This document shows, one piece after another, positions 1-7,784 of a stretch of 47,857 bases of DNA. The DNA comes from Sphingomonas sp. (GTDB lineage Bacteria; Pseudomonadota; Alphaproteobacteria; Sphingomonadales; Sphingomonadaceae). The notes below the pieces were generated by a model, which saw only the letters and a list, made by a program, of their open reading frames with translations, made no database searches and was not told where the DNA came from. Position 1 is the first letter of the stretch. Every line of letters starts with the position of its first letter. The translations under genes were made by a program, and so were the position numbers. The DNA lies in NCBI GenBank assembly GCA_019753375.1, contig JAIELC010000072.1, positions 1 to 47,857 on the forward strand. The letters are read 5' to 3'.

Positions 1-1
1 G

Positions 2-262
2 CGTATCGACGCAGCCGGCGACTATATGGTGATTTATACCGGCGACAGAAATCTGGTGCTGCGCGAAACGATGAAGGATCTGGAAAAGCGGCTCGATCCC
101 CGCCGTTTCCAGCGTGTCCACCGGTCGACCATCGTCAACCTTGATCTGGTCAAAGAGGTAAAGCCCCACACCAATGGCGAATGCTTTCTGGTGCTGCAAT
201 CAAATGCCCAGGTGAAGGTCAGCCGGAGTTACCGCGACGTGGTGGCGAGGTTTGTGCACTAA
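2..262 (+). CDS. LytTR-family response regulator, C-terminal DNA-binding domain (5' truncated by window edge)
   Basis: The frame is open from the first bases of the window and ends at 262, so only the last 86 or so residues are present. They match the LytTR DNA-binding domain: a DYM segment, then strands leading to 'RRFQRVHRSTIVNLDLVKEV', and the closing 'VKVSRSYRDVVARF' stretch. The R-hR-S-hhN and SR-Y motifs are the usual hallmarks of the family. LytTR regulators normally carry an N-terminal receiver domain or membrane helices and control envelope, biofilm or peptide-transport genes. The N-terminal part lies outside the window, so the input domain is unknown. No partner kinase is visible downstream; the next gene begins 168 bp later and is metabolic. 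Confidence 0.88.
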   Translation, partial: RIDAAGDYMVIYTGDRNLVLRETMKDLEKRLDPRRFQRVHRSTIVNLDLVKEVKPHTNGECFLVLQSNAQVKVSRSYRDVVARFVH

Positions 263-430
263 ACGGGAGACAGCGCGCGACCGCAGGGCGCATGGCGCCA
301 ATCCTCGCCCGCAAATACGACTATCGGTGCCGCCGAATGATTGCTCTGGCTGCCCGTCCTGGCCAATGGCGCGCCGAATCACTGGCAGTGCGCGCGCGCC
401 GTTGGCATGATGCGGGGCGGAGGGTGTTTC

Positions 431-1189
431 ATGTCGGATAAATTCAACGCTTTCGCCAAGCTCCATATCCCCGGCGACCCCATCATATTGTTCAATGTGT
501 GGGATGCCGGCAGCGCGGCGGCGGTCGAACGGGCGGGGGCAAAAGGAATCGCGACCGGCAGCTGGTCGGTCGCTGCCGCGCACGGTTTTCTCGACGCCGA
601 ATCGCTGCCGCTTGATCTGGCGCTCGCCAATGCGGGACGGATCGTCGGCGCGACCCGCTTGCCGGTGACGATCGATTTCGAAGGCGGCTATGCGACCGAT
701 CCGGGACGCGCAGGGGCCCATGCCGCGGCACTTGCCGCCACCGGCGCGATCGGCTGCAATGTTGAAGATCAGGTGATCGGCGCTGCCACCCGGGCGCTCC
801 ACCCGATCGACGAACAGGCAGCACGGATCAGGGCGATGCGCGCCGCAACCGGAGATGCCTTTTTCATCAACGCGCGCACGGATGTGTTTCTGCAATCCCC
901 GCCCGACGCGCATGACAAGGCGCGGGCCGATGCCGCCATCGACCGCGCCCACGCCTATGCCGACGCGGGCGCAAGCGGGTTTTTTGTCCCGGGGCTGATC
1001 GATCTGGTACTGCTGGAACGCATTTGTCGCGCGTCTCCCCTGCCGGTCAACTTCATGGCGTTTGCCGGCGCGCCCTCGGCCGCACAGGTCGCCGCGACCG
1101 GGGTCGCCCGGATCAGCCATGGGCCGGGGCCATACCGACTCGCATTGAAGGCGTTTGAAGATGCCGCCCGGGCCGTTCTGACGCGCTGA
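431..1189 (+). CDS. isocitrate lyase/phosphoenolpyruvate mutase family protein
   Basis: 252-residue single-domain protein of the ICL/PEP mutase superfamily, Mg-dependent TIM-barrel enzymes that cleave or form C-C or C-P bonds of 2-oxo or 2-hydroxy acids. Visible motifs are 'FNVWDAGSAAAVERAGAKG' near the N-terminus, 'GSWSVAAAHGF', 'IDFEGGYATD', 'CNVEDQV' (metal-binding Glu/Asp pair) and 'INARTDVFL'. The KKCGH loop of true isocitrate lyases is absent, and the length suits the short subgroup of carboxyvinyl-carboxyphosphonate phosphorylmutase-like proteins. The start at 431 is chosen because GGAGGG lies a few bases upstream and conserved sequence begins there; an upstream in-frame ATG at 341 would add unrelated residues. 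The substrate cannot be read from the sequence. Confidence 0.85.
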   Translation: MSDKFNAFAKLHIPGDPIILFNVWDAGSAAAVERAGAKGIATGSWSVAAAHGFLDAESLPLDLALANAGRIVGATRLPVTIDFEGGYATDPGRAGAHAAALAATGAIGCNVEDQVIGAATRALHPIDEQAARIRAMRAATGDAFFINARTDVFLQSPPDAHDKARADAAIDRAHAYADAGASGFFVPGLIDLVLLERICRASPLPVNFMAFAGAPSAAQVAATGVARISHGPGPYRLALKAFEDAARAVLTR

Positions 1190-1212
1190 TCAGCGACCAT
1201 CAGCCACCCGGA

Positions 1213-1473
1213 TCAGGCCTGTTCGTCATCCTCGGCCGGGCGTTCAAACCACGCCTCGACCGGGCCGGTCAGCTTGATCGTCAGCGGTTGGCCGTAACGA
1301 TCGACCTTCTTGGCCAGCGCAACACGAATCCAGCCTTCGGAAATGCTGTATTCCTCAACATCGCGGCGTTCGGTGCCCTTGAACCGGATACCGATGCCAC
1401 GCTCTAGCGCGGACTGGACGAAATGCGGGCTGCGCGGATTGACCGACAGCCGGTCGGGAGGAGTATCGCTCAT
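1213..1473 (-). CDS. DUF3297 family protein
   Basis: 86-residue cytoplasmic protein starting MSDTPPDRLSVNPRSPHF. It matches the small DUF3297 family of alphaproteobacteria and gammaproteobacteria, whose members have the core 'L-GIGI-FKG-ER-DVEEYS--EGWIRV'. Function is unknown. The acidic C-terminus (PAEDDEQA) is variable. The reading frame remains open for 50 codons upstream, but the family match begins at the Met at 1473, preceded by GGAG (complement of 1460-1463). It lies 150 bp downstream of a same-strand secreted protein gene; no operon is evident. Confidence 0.8.
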   Translation of the reverse strand: MSDTPPDRLSVNPRSPHFVQSALERGIGIRFKGTERRDVEEYSISEGWIRVALAKKVDRYGQPLTIKLTGPVEAWFERPAEDDEQA

Positions 1474-1623
1474 GGCGCGGGCTATTGGCGCAACCGCGCG
1501 CAAATTGCCAGAGGCCAAACGCGGAGGCGGCTGAAACGTCGCTCTCAGCGCTGAACGCAAAGGGGCGGCCCAGTGGTTCCCGGACCGCCCCATTCGCATC
1601 GTCGTTACCCTTGCGGGTTGCAA

Positions 1624-2016
1624 TCAGCGGCAGACCCGCACCCGTACCGGCGCACCATAATAAGGGTCCCAGCGCCGTTCGACATAGCAGCGTGGATACG
1701 CCTCACGGTAGCGATAGGCGTAATAGCCATTGTCCGGATAATAGCCGTGATCATGATAGTAACGGACATCGTAATCGCGCGGATAGCCGCGATTATAATA
1801 ATAGCGGTCGCGGTACCGGTCATTGTCAGATGCGATCGCCGCGCCAATTGCCAAGCCGACAATGCCCGCCGCCACTGCAACCCCGGCATCCCCGCCATGG
1901 CGATAATGGCCACCATAGCCACCGCGATAATGCTGCGCCTCAGCCGGCGCCGCAGCGGTCAGCGATGTGGCACCCAGTGCGACCGCCAGGCCGACCTTTT
2001 TCATCAATGCGTTCAT
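1624..2016 (-). CDS. secreted Tyr/Arg/Gly-rich protein with a glycine-zipper-like segment
   Basis: 130 residues. A lipobox-free signal peptide (MNALMKKVGLAVALGATSL, cleavage after AEA) is followed by a His/Tyr/Gly stretch, one hydrophobic glycine/alanine-rich segment ('VAVAAGIVGLAIGAAIAS', about residues 46-63) and a strongly basic, Tyr-rich tail with many RY, YY and RD dipeptides. It ends with two cysteines separated by Arg/Tyr-rich sequence. Similar low-complexity periplasmic proteins occur in sphingomonads and are often annotated as hypothetical or glycine-zipper proteins. A GGGAGA ribosome-binding site precedes the start. Function is unknown; an envelope location is inferred from the signal peptide. 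Composition alone would make homology searches unreliable. Confidence 0.7.
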   Translation of the reverse strand: MNALMKKVGLAVALGATSLTAAAPAEAQHYRGGYGGHYRHGGDAGVAVAAGIVGLAIGAAIASDNDRYRDRYYYNRGYPRDYDVRYYHDHGYYPDNGYYAYRYREAYPRCYVERRWDPYYGAPVRVRVCR

Positions 2017-2230
2017 GTCCCAGTCTCCCTAGTCAGTTCACCGGCTCGACTCGTGCGACAGCTGCACAAACTCCATCGAGCTTGATCGCTCGTCTATGCG
2101 GTTCGGGCTGAACCGCGCCGGAATGTGCCGTTCATGCGGGGTTTAGAGTTTATCCGGCGATGTGGCAGGGGTTGGGCCTGACCCACTGCCCGGCTTGCGG
2201 CCGCGGCCATCATATCGGTAGAGGCAGACC

Positions 2231-2632
2231 ATGGCTTACTGGTTTCTCCGCTCCGAACCCGATGTGTATGGCTGGGATCATCTGGTCCGCGATGGCACGA
2301 CCGAATGGGACGGCATCCGCAACTATACCGCGCGCAACTTCCTGAAGGACATGCAGGTCGGCGACCGCGCGATATTCTACCATTCCAATACCGAGAAAGC
2401 GGCGGTCGGGATCATGGAGATCACCCGCCGCTGGCGCCCCGATGGCCCGGATGAAAAATGGGCCAGTGTTGCGGTCAGGCCGATCGAACGGCTGCCGCGC
2501 CCGGTCACGCTCGCCGAGATCAAGACCGAGCCGCGCCTCGCCCGGATCGAGGTGTTGCGCCAGAGCCGGTTGTCGGTCACCCCGGTGCGCGATGACGAAT
2601 GGGCGGTCCTGCTGGAAATGGGCGGGCTGTGA
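2231..2632 (+). CDS. EVE domain-containing protein
   Basis: 133 residues covering one complete EVE domain, the PUA-like fold thought to bind modified nucleic-acid bases. Features are 'MAYWFLRSEPDVYGWDHL' (the W-hKSEP-type start), 'TEWDGIRNYTARNFLKDM' and 'GDRAIFYHSNTEKAAVGIMEI', followed by the conserved 'W--V-VRPIERL--PVTL-EIK'. The length is that of the bacterial YciI-unrelated, thymocyte-nuclear-protein-1-like group. A weak AGAGG site precedes the start. The stop overlaps the region from which the next gene is translated, so the two are probably cotranscribed. The cellular role of bacterial EVE proteins is not settled. Confidence 0.88.
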   Translation: MAYWFLRSEPDVYGWDHLVRDGTTEWDGIRNYTARNFLKDMQVGDRAIFYHSNTEKAAVGIMEITRRWRPDGPDEKWASVAVRPIERLPRPVTLAEIKTEPRLARIEVLRQSRLSVTPVRDDEWAVLLEMGGL

Positions 2633-2646
2633 CCGGAAGGCCAATG

Positions 2647-3324
2647 ATGCCTCGGCTGGCGTGCGTGGTCGGGACCGCGCTGCTGCCGGTCGCGCTGGCT
2701 GCCCAGACAGCCAGACCCGCCGCCAAAGCACCGGCGGGGTCAAACAGATCCGAACCATCAATCGTCCGCGTCCGGCTGGAGACGTCACGCGGGCCGATCC
2801 TGCTCGCGCTTGATGCCCGGCGTGCGCCCGGCACGACCGCCAATTTCCTGCGCTATGTCGATGACGGTCGGCTGGATGGCACCACTTTTTTCCGCTCCGC
2901 CCGCAGCAAGGCAAACCCCGCACGCGGTTTTGTCGAAGGCGGACTCGGCACCGATGCCAGGCGCACTCTGCTATCGATCCCCATCGAGCCGACCACCAAG
3001 ACCGGGCTCCACCATATCGACGGTGCAATTTCGATGGCGCGCAGCACACCCGATTCGGCAACCGGCAATTTTTCGATCTTCGTTGGCGCGGCCCCGGGGT
3101 TTGACGCGCGGCCCGGCAACCCCGGCTATGCGGTGTTCGGCCGGGTCATCGGCAACATGGCGACGGTCAAAACGATCCTGGCGGAATCGACCGGTGGTGG
3201 TACCGGGGTGATGAAGGGTCAGATGATCCTGAAACCCGTCATCATCCGCCACGCGGTGCGGCTCGACGGCACGCCCAAACCCACCAAATTTCCCCGCACC
3301 TGGCTGTTCAACTTCGCGCAATAG
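2647..3324 (+). CDS. secreted cyclophilin-type peptidyl-prolyl cis-trans isomerase
   Basis: 225 residues: signal peptide (MPRLACVVGTALLPVALAAQ), a short Ala/Pro linker and a cyclophilin domain. Visible family features are 'VRLETSRGPILLALDARRAPGTTANF', 'DGTTFFRS', 'ISMAR' with the following 'SATGNFSIFVG' (the usual M-A...SQFFI strand) and 'GYAVFGRVIGNMATVKTIL'. It probably assists folding of envelope proteins in the periplasm. The canonical 'FHR' is here 'FFRS' and SQFF is 'GNFS', as in divergent bacterial periplasmic cyclophilins, so catalytic activity may be reduced. The start was set at 2647 because GGAAGG at 2635-2640 gives normal spacing; ATG 2644 and GTG 2629 are alternatives. It is coupled to the EVE gene. 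Confidence 0.82.
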   Translation: MPRLACVVGTALLPVALAAQTARPAAKAPAGSNRSEPSIVRVRLETSRGPILLALDARRAPGTTANFLRYVDDGRLDGTTFFRSARSKANPARGFVEGGLGTDARRTLLSIPIEPTTKTGLHHIDGAISMARSTPDSATGNFSIFVGAAPGFDARPGNPGYAVFGRVIGNMATVKTILAESTGGGTGVMKGQMILKPVIIRHAVRLDGTPKPTKFPRTWLFNFAQ

Positions 3325-3367
3325 TGGCGCCGGGCGCGGGATACCGGCGTTGAAGCCTGGTCAGCGA

Positions 3368-3385
3368 GCAGGGCTGATGCCCTGC
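3368..3385. terminator. short GC-rich hairpin, possible bidirectional terminator
   Basis: GCAGGGC and GCCCTGC form a perfect 7-bp stem with a TGAT loop. It lies between the prolyl-isomerase gene (ending 3324, plus strand) and the receptor-like remnant (ending 3402, minus strand), where a shared terminator would be expected. There is no run of T on either side, so intrinsic termination is uncertain. Confidence 0.35.
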
Positions 3386-3401
3386 CCGCCAACCCATGGG
3401 A

Positions 3402-3548
3402 TCAGAATTTCGCCGATACCTGAAAACCATAGAAGCGCGGTTCGGCCGGGCCACTGCGATACGGCCACAGCGTGTTATGTCTGCAGGACAGCCGCCAAAG
3501 GCCCGGTCTCGGTTCCGAATCGGGCCGCGACCCAGCACTATAAGCCAT
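3402..3548 (-). pseudogene. orphan C-terminal fragment resembling a TonB-dependent receptor
   Basis: On the minus strand a 48-codon frame ends with 'SGPAEPRFYGFQVSAKF' and a stop. This resembles the last beta-strand of TonB-dependent receptors: a Pro-Arg-Phe-Tyr-Gly turn, alternating hydrophobic residues and a terminal Phe. The two intact receptors in this window end similarly (..RRLYGVQVGYKF and ..VRVSIRKLFF). Only the last 24 or so residues look receptor-like; upstream sequence is low-quality and a TAA lies directly before the ATG at 3548. I infer the 3' scar of a deleted receptor gene. It could be a chance match, because short beta-strand patterns are easy to mimic. Confidence 0.45.
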
Positions 3549-3693
3549 TTATAGGGCGGTTTGCATCGGTTCGGCGCACAATGTGCTCAAAGTAGCGGCT
3601 TCGCAAAGACTGTGGTCTTGCCGCCGTTGGCCATCTACCAGAAAGGGGCGACGACTCGCGGGGGCGGCTGTCGAAGGTTGAAGGAGCAGTTTA

Positions 3694-4572
3694 ATGCCTG
3701 TCATTTGCACCCGATCAGGGACATTGTTCCTGCTCGCCGCGCTTACCATCCCCGTAGCGAGCAGCGTCGCAGCGCAGGAGCAGCAGGGGACGCCCGATCC
3801 CACCATCGTCGTTACCAGCGAGCGCATTCCCGATCTGACCAAATTGCCAGCGGGCCCCGAGATCAAGGGGATCATCGCCGCACGCAATGGTGAAAAGATG
3901 AAAGTCCGGGCCGCGGACGGCACCAGCACCGTCATCGCCATCGCCGAGGGCACCCGGATCAGGGCCGGCGGCGGCTTGTTCGGCGGAAGTCGCAGCAACC
4001 TGACCGCCAGCGCGCTGCTCAACGGCCTGCCCGTTACCGTCAAGACCGTGCAGGCGACCGATGGACTAATCGCGCTCGAGGTCACGTTCCGGAACAACGA
4101 CCTGAAGACCGCGAACATGATCCGCAACGGCACCGATCAGCGCTTCGATGAACAGACAGCCGCGACCGAGGCGCTGCGCGGCAGACTGGGCGATATCGAC
4201 AAATACAATATCAAGAGCACAACCAACGTGTACTTCGATACCGGCAAGGCGGTGCTTTCTGCCAAGGCCAAGGCCGATTTGTGCACCACCGCCGCCGAGG
4301 CAGAGGGCGTGGACAACGCGCTGATGCTGGTCGTCGGTTATACTGACTCAACCGGCACCGACGAAGTCAACCAGCTGCTGAGCGAAAAGCGCGCCGGGAG
4401 CGTCATCAATTATCTGCAACAGGCCTGCCACTGGAAGCCTTATCGCATGCTGACCCCCACCGGTATGGCGGCCGCCGACCCGTTGGCGAGCAACGACACC
4501 CCCGAAGGCAAGGCGCAGAACCGCCGTGTTTCGGTCAACATCCTGGTCAGCAAAGGGCTTGACGGGCTGTAG
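3694..4572 (+). CDS. OmpA-family envelope protein with an N-terminal beta domain
   Basis: 292 residues. A signal peptide (cleavage near VAAQ) is followed by a region of about 100 residues with an OB-like pattern ('IKGIIAARNGEKMKVRAADG', then 'GTRIRAGGG', then 'LLNGLPVTVKTVQATDGL') reminiscent of DUF5666-type domains. A short helical linker leads into the C-terminal OmpA domain: 'NVYFDTGKAVLSAKAKADL', 'VVGYTDSTGTDEVNQLLSEK' and 'NRRVSVNILV'. The D...R pair that binds diaminopimelate of peptidoglycan is preserved, so it probably anchors to the cell wall. There is no 8-stranded OmpA barrel and no lipobox. An AAGGAG site precedes the start. It stands alone, followed by a hairpin. Confidence 0.85.
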   Translation: MPVICTRSGTLFLLAALTIPVASSVAAQEQQGTPDPTIVVTSERIPDLTKLPAGPEIKGIIAARNGEKMKVRAADGTSTVIAIAEGTRIRAGGGLFGGSRSNLTASALLNGLPVTVKTVQATDGLIALEVTFRNNDLKTANMIRNGTDQRFDEQTAATEALRGRLGDIDKYNIKSTTNVYFDTGKAVLSAKAKADLCTTAAEAEGVDNALMLVVGYTDSTGTDEVNQLLSEKRAGSVINYLQQACHWKPYRMLTPTGMAAADPLASNDTPEGKAQNRRVSVNILVSKGLDGL

Positions 4573-4578
4573 GGTGCA

Positions 4579-4603
4579 CGGGGTGGGGAATGCCCCCACC
4601 CCG
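4579..4603 (+). terminator. GC-rich hairpin after the OmpA-family gene
   Basis: An inverted repeat (CGGGGTGGGG / CCCCACCCCG with an AATGC loop) begins 7 bases after the stop codon. The stem is about 10 bp and nearly all G-C. The TTTT that follows belongs to the neighbouring repeat and sits about 8 bases away, so this is a plausible but not textbook terminator. Confidence 0.55.
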
Positions 4604-4604
4604 C

Positions 4605-4707
4605 TAGAGCGTTTTCAAGTCAGATGGAAACAGCTGATGACTCGGAAAACGCGGCAAACCAAAAACCTAGAGCACCGGTTTTGATTCAATCAAAACCGGT
4701 GCTCTAG
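4605..4707. repeat. double-palindrome intergenic repeat of alphaproteobacterial type
   Basis: Two palindromes lie in tandem. The first pairs GCGTTTTC (4609-4616) with GAAAACGC (4645-4652). The second is a perfect inverted repeat with 20-bp arms and one central base (4667-4707), beginning CTAGAGCACCGG and ending CCGGTGCTCTAG. The modules are joined by 'AAACCAAAAACCTAGAGC'. From memory, intergenic elements with the same layout (TAGAGC-palindrome, AAAACAAAAACCTAGAGC, second palindrome) are common in Rhizobiales and Sphingomonadales. It sits between the convergent OmpA-family and typA genes and could form a strong RNA hairpin on both strands. Confidence 0.75.
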
Positions 4708-4779
4708 TTGGCCGCCAGCACAGTCGCCGGCAGCGCCGTTGCCGCTAAGACGCGCGCGCTGGCGCGGCGCGAAGCGCGC

Positions 4780-6618
4780 CTACGCCGCTTGCTTGGCGCG
4801 GCTCGCCTTTTTGCGCTCGTGCGGGTCAAGATAGCGCTTGCGCAGGCGTATCGACTTCGGCGTCACCTCGACCATTTCGTCATCGTCGATATAGGCGATC
4901 GCCTGTTCCAGCGTCATCCGCTTGGGCGGAGTCAGGCGGATCGCGTCATCCTTGCCGCCACTGGCGCGGAAATTGGTCAGCTGCTTGGCCTTCATCGGAT
5001 TGACTTCCAGGTCATCCGTCTTGGCATTTTCGCCGATGATCATGCCTTCGTACAGGGCTTCACCCGGCGCCACGAACATGATGCCGCGTTCTTCCAGCGG
5101 ACCCAACGCATAGGCATTGGCTTCGCCAGCGCCATTGCTGATCAGCACCCCGTTCTTACGGCCTTCGATATTGCCCTTGTGCGTCCCGTATTTCTCATAC
5201 AGCCGGTTCATGATGCCGGTACCGCGCGTGTCCGACAGGAATTCGCCGTGATAGCCGATCAGTCCGCGCGACGGCGCGCTGAAGGTGATGCGAATCTTGC
5301 CGCCGCCCGATGGGCGCATGTCGGTCAGTTCGGCTTTGCGGGTCGCCATTTTTTCAACGACGGTGCCCGAATATTCCTCATCCACATCGATGACGACGGT
5401 TTCATAGGGTTCCTGCTTGCCGCCGTTTTCGTCTTCGCGGAACAGCACGCGCGGGCGGCTGATACCAAGTTCAAACCCTTCGCGGCGCATCGTTTCAATC
5501 AGGACGCCCAATTGAAGCTCCCCGCGGCCGGCGACTTCGTAGCTATCCTTGTCGGCGCTTTCGGTCACCTTGATCGCGACGTTTGATTCGGCTTCGCGGA
5601 ACAGGCGGTCGCGGATCATCCGGCTTGTCACCTTGGTGCCTTCGCGACCCGCCATCGGCGAATCGTTAACGGCGAAACGCATGCTGAGCGTCGGCGGATC
5701 GATCGGCTGCGCGTGGAGCGGCTCGCTAACGCTTGGATCGCAGATGGTGTTGGCCACGGTTGCGGTGGTCAGACCGGCGATCGAGATAATGTCGCCGGCA
5801 TTGGCCTCATCGACCGGCAAGCGTTCCAGTCCCCGAAACGCCATGATCTTGGACGCGCGGCCCGTCTCGACGATCTTGCCGTCAGGATCGAGCGCATGGA
5901 TCGGCATGTTGGTTTTGACGCTGCCCGAAAATACCAGACCGGTCAGAATGCGGCCAAGGAAGTTATCCCGGTCGAGCAGCGTGACAAGGAATTTGAACGG
6001 ACCGTCCGGATCAGCCGATGGCGCGGGAACATGCTCGACAATCTTGTTGAACAGCGGATCGAGCGTGCCTTCACGGACATCGGGATTGTCGCCGGCATAG
6101 CCGTTGCGGCCCGATGCGAAAAGCACAGGAAAATCAAGCTGATCGTCATTGGCTTCCAGGCTGACGAACAGATCGAACACTTCGTCCAGCACTTCCTGGG
6201 CGCGCGCGTCGCTGCGGTCGATCTTGTTGACGACAACGATAGGACGCAGCCCCAGCGCCAGCGCCTTGCCGGTCACAAACTTGGTTTGCGGCATCGCGCC
6301 TTCGGCGGCATCGACCAACAGGATCACGCCGTCGACCATCGACAGGATGCGTTCCACCTCACCGCCGAAATCGGCGTGGCCGGGCGTATCGACAATATTG
6401 ATCCGCGTCTTGTGGCCGTGATGGTCGTCCCATTCGATCGACGTGCACTTGGCAAGAATCGTGATGCCACGCTCTTTTTCCAGGTCGTTCGAATCCATTG
6501 CACGCTCTTCGACGCGCTGGTTGTCACGGAAGGTGCCGGATTGGCGGAACAACTGGTCGACAAGGGTTGTCTTGCCGTGATCGACGTGGGCGATGATCGC
6601 CACGTTGCGGAGGCTCAT
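4780..6618 (-). CDS. typA: translational GTPase TypA/BipA
   Basis: 612 residues, the usual length for TypA/BipA, a ribosome-binding GTPase of the EF-G group involved in 50S assembly and stress or cold adaptation. The GTPase motifs are complete: G1 '[10 protein letters not shown]' (10-19), G2 'RGITILAK', G3 '[14 protein letters not shown]' and G4 'NKIDRSDAR'. Domain II follows, then the domain III/V region and the TypA-specific C-terminal domain ('[20 protein letters not shown]'). The C-terminus ends in Lys/Arg-rich sequence ('[12 protein letters not shown]'), a common extension in this group. The start at 6618 ([15 protein letters not shown]) is used because earlier in-frame codons encode unrelated sequence. 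It is divergent from the transporter gene at 6742. Confidence 0.97.
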   Translation of the reverse strand: MSLRNVAIIAHVDHGKTTLVDQLFRQSGTFRDNQRVEERAMDSNDLEKERGITILAKCTSIEWDDHHGHKTRINIVDTPGHADFGGEVERILSMVDGVILLVDAAEGAMPQTKFVTGKALALGLRPIVVVNKIDRSDARAQEVLDEVFDLFVSLEANDDQLDFPVLFASGRNGYAGDNPDVREGTLDPLFNKIVEHVPAPSADPDGPFKFLVTLLDRDNFLGRILTGLVFSGSVKTNMPIHALDPDGKIVETGRASKIMAFRGLERLPVDEANAGDIISIAGLTTATVANTICDPSVSEPLHAQPIDPPTLSMRFAVNDSPMAGREGTKVTSRMIRDRLFREAESNVAIKVTESADKDSYEVAGRGELQLGVLIETMRREGFELGISRPRVLFREDENGGKQEPYETVVIDVDEEYSGTVVEKMATRKAELTDMRPSGGGKIRITFSAPSRGLIGYHGEFLSDTRGTGIMNRLYEKYGTHKGNIEGRKNGVLISNGAGEANAYALGPLEERGIMFVAPGEALYEGMIIGENAKTDDLEVNPMKAKQLTNFRASGGKDDAIRLTPPKRMTLEQAIAYIDDDEMVEVTPKSIRLRKRYLDPHERKKASRAKQAA

Positions 6619-6741
6619 GATGGATCCTGATGCTGGAGCGGGATTGTAGGGCGCGCGCATAGCGTAAAATTGTGCGCTGCGCAAAGGGACGCGATCACCC
6701 ACGATTGCGCGGTTGATCCGCCTTGCCTAAGCCAACCGCCA

Positions 6742-7707
6742 ATGAGCACGCTTTTTCGCCGTCTGGTCCCCGACCGGTTCATCCTGATTCTGGTCGCAAC
6801 GTTGGTGGTGGCGACGCTGTTTCCGGCGACCGGGCGCGTCTTGACCACGATCGGCTGGGTTTCCAACGCGGCAATTTTCCTGCTGTTTTTCTTGCACGGC
6901 GCACGATTGAGTCGCCAGTCGGTGGTCGATGGCGCCCGGCGGTGGCGGTTGCAACTGGCGATCCTTGGCTTTGGCTATGGCGCGTTTTCATTGGTCACGC
7001 TGGGGGTAACGCGCGCGCTGACGGGATGGCTCGCGCCCGAATTGCTGATGGGCCTGATCTTTCTGGGCGTGCTGCCAACGACGGTGCAGTCTTCCATCGC
7101 CTATGCCTCGATCGCGCGGGGCAATGTTGCGGCGTCGGTGATTGCGGCGGCCGCGTCGAACCTGATCGGGGTTGTGTTGACCCCGGCGTTGTTCGCCGTC
7201 CTTGCCAGCACTGCCTTTGGCGCCATATCGCTCTCTGGCGTCGGCAAGATCGCGTTGCTGTTGCTGCTGCCCTTTGCGCTTGGCCAGTTCCTGCGGAACC
7301 AGGCGTTACCAACGATCCAGCGCCACGCACGCCTTGCCGGGATGATGGACAAGCTAACCATCGTCCTGGCGGTGTTTGTCGCCTTTTCTGACGCCGCCAC
7401 CCAAGGCTTGTGGAACCGGGTCAGCCCGTCGGCGCTGATCGGGCTGGTGATGGTGGCATTTGCGCTGCTTTTATTGGCCTTCGCGGCGGCATGGGGTTTG
7501 GGCGGGGTGATGAAACTGGACCCGGCGGACCGCGCAACCATGTTGTTTTCGGGCGCCCATAAAAGCCTGGCCACCGGCGCACCCATGGCCCGCATCCTGT
7601 TTCCGCCGGCATTGGCAGGGGCGGTGATCCTGCCGTTGATGCTGTATCATCAGATGCAATTGATGCTGTCTGCGATCGTTTCTGCCCGGCTTGCGCGCGA
7701 TAGATAG
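6742..7707 (+). CDS. SBF-like (bile acid:sodium symporter family) membrane transporter
   Basis: 321 residues, almost entirely hydrophobic, with about nine or ten membrane segments. Recognisable features are 'IFLLFFLHGARLSRQSVVDG' near the N-terminus and 'FLGVLPTTVQSSIAYASIARGN', followed by 'AAAASNLIGVVLTPAL'. The second half contains 'DRATMLFSGAHKSLATGAPMARILFP'. These are typical of the YfeH/SBF-like branch (PF13593 type) of the bile acid:sodium symporter superfamily. The substrate of this bacterial branch is not established; organic anions are likely. The start at 6742 begins the first helix and is 124 bp from the divergent typA start. No clear Shine-Dalgarno sequence is visible, so translation may be weak or leaderless. 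Confidence 0.85.
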   Translation: MSTLFRRLVPDRFILILVATLVVATLFPATGRVLTTIGWVSNAAIFLLFFLHGARLSRQSVVDGARRWRLQLAILGFGYGAFSLVTLGVTRALTGWLAPELLMGLIFLGVLPTTVQSSIAYASIARGNVAASVIAAAASNLIGVVLTPALFAVLASTAFGAISLSGVGKIALLLLLPFALGQFLRNQALPTIQRHARLAGMMDKLTIVLAVFVAFSDAATQGLWNRVSPSALIGLVMVAFALLLLAFAAAWGLGGVMKLDPADRATMLFSGAHKSLATGAPMARILFPPALAGAVILPLMLYHQMQLMLSAIVSARLARDR

Positions 7708-7728
7708 CGTATTACATTTGTGGCACAC

Positions 7729-7756
7729 TTGAATGCCGGCGCGATGCGTCTAGAAT
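7729..7756 (+). promoter_or_regulatory. candidate sigma-70 promoter for the TelA-family operon
   Basis: TTGAAT (7729-7734) and TAGAAT (7751-7756) are separated by 16 bp and lie 28 bp before the TelA-family start codon. The pair resembles -35 and -10 hexamers. It is a visual match only, without transcription data. Confidence 0.4.
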
Positions 7757-7784
7757 CACGCTTGTCCAGCGTATGGAGACACTG

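Larger units (their letters stand above)
3325..3693. other. 369-bp intergenic stretch with a gene remnant and hairpin
   Basis: No intact gene is supported here. The stretch contains a 7-bp hairpin (3368-3385) and, on the minus strand, a short frame resembling the C-terminus of a TonB-dependent receptor (3402-3548), described separately. The remaining 145 bp before the OmpA-type gene should hold that gene's promoter, but I could not pick out a convincing -35/-10 pair. An AAGGAG site sits directly before the OmpA-type start codon. Confidence 0.6.

Noticed and set aside
2160..2345. Short frame with a CPACG motif upstream of the EVE gene
   Set aside because: It overlaps the EVE gene, has no ribosome-binding site, and only the Cys pair recalls zinc-ribbon proteins; too weak.
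4708..6630. Two long plus-strand open frames (4708-5586 and 5713-6630) opposite typA
   Set aside because: They are antisense to a fully conserved typA and arise from GC-rich codon use; no family resemblance or ribosome-binding site.
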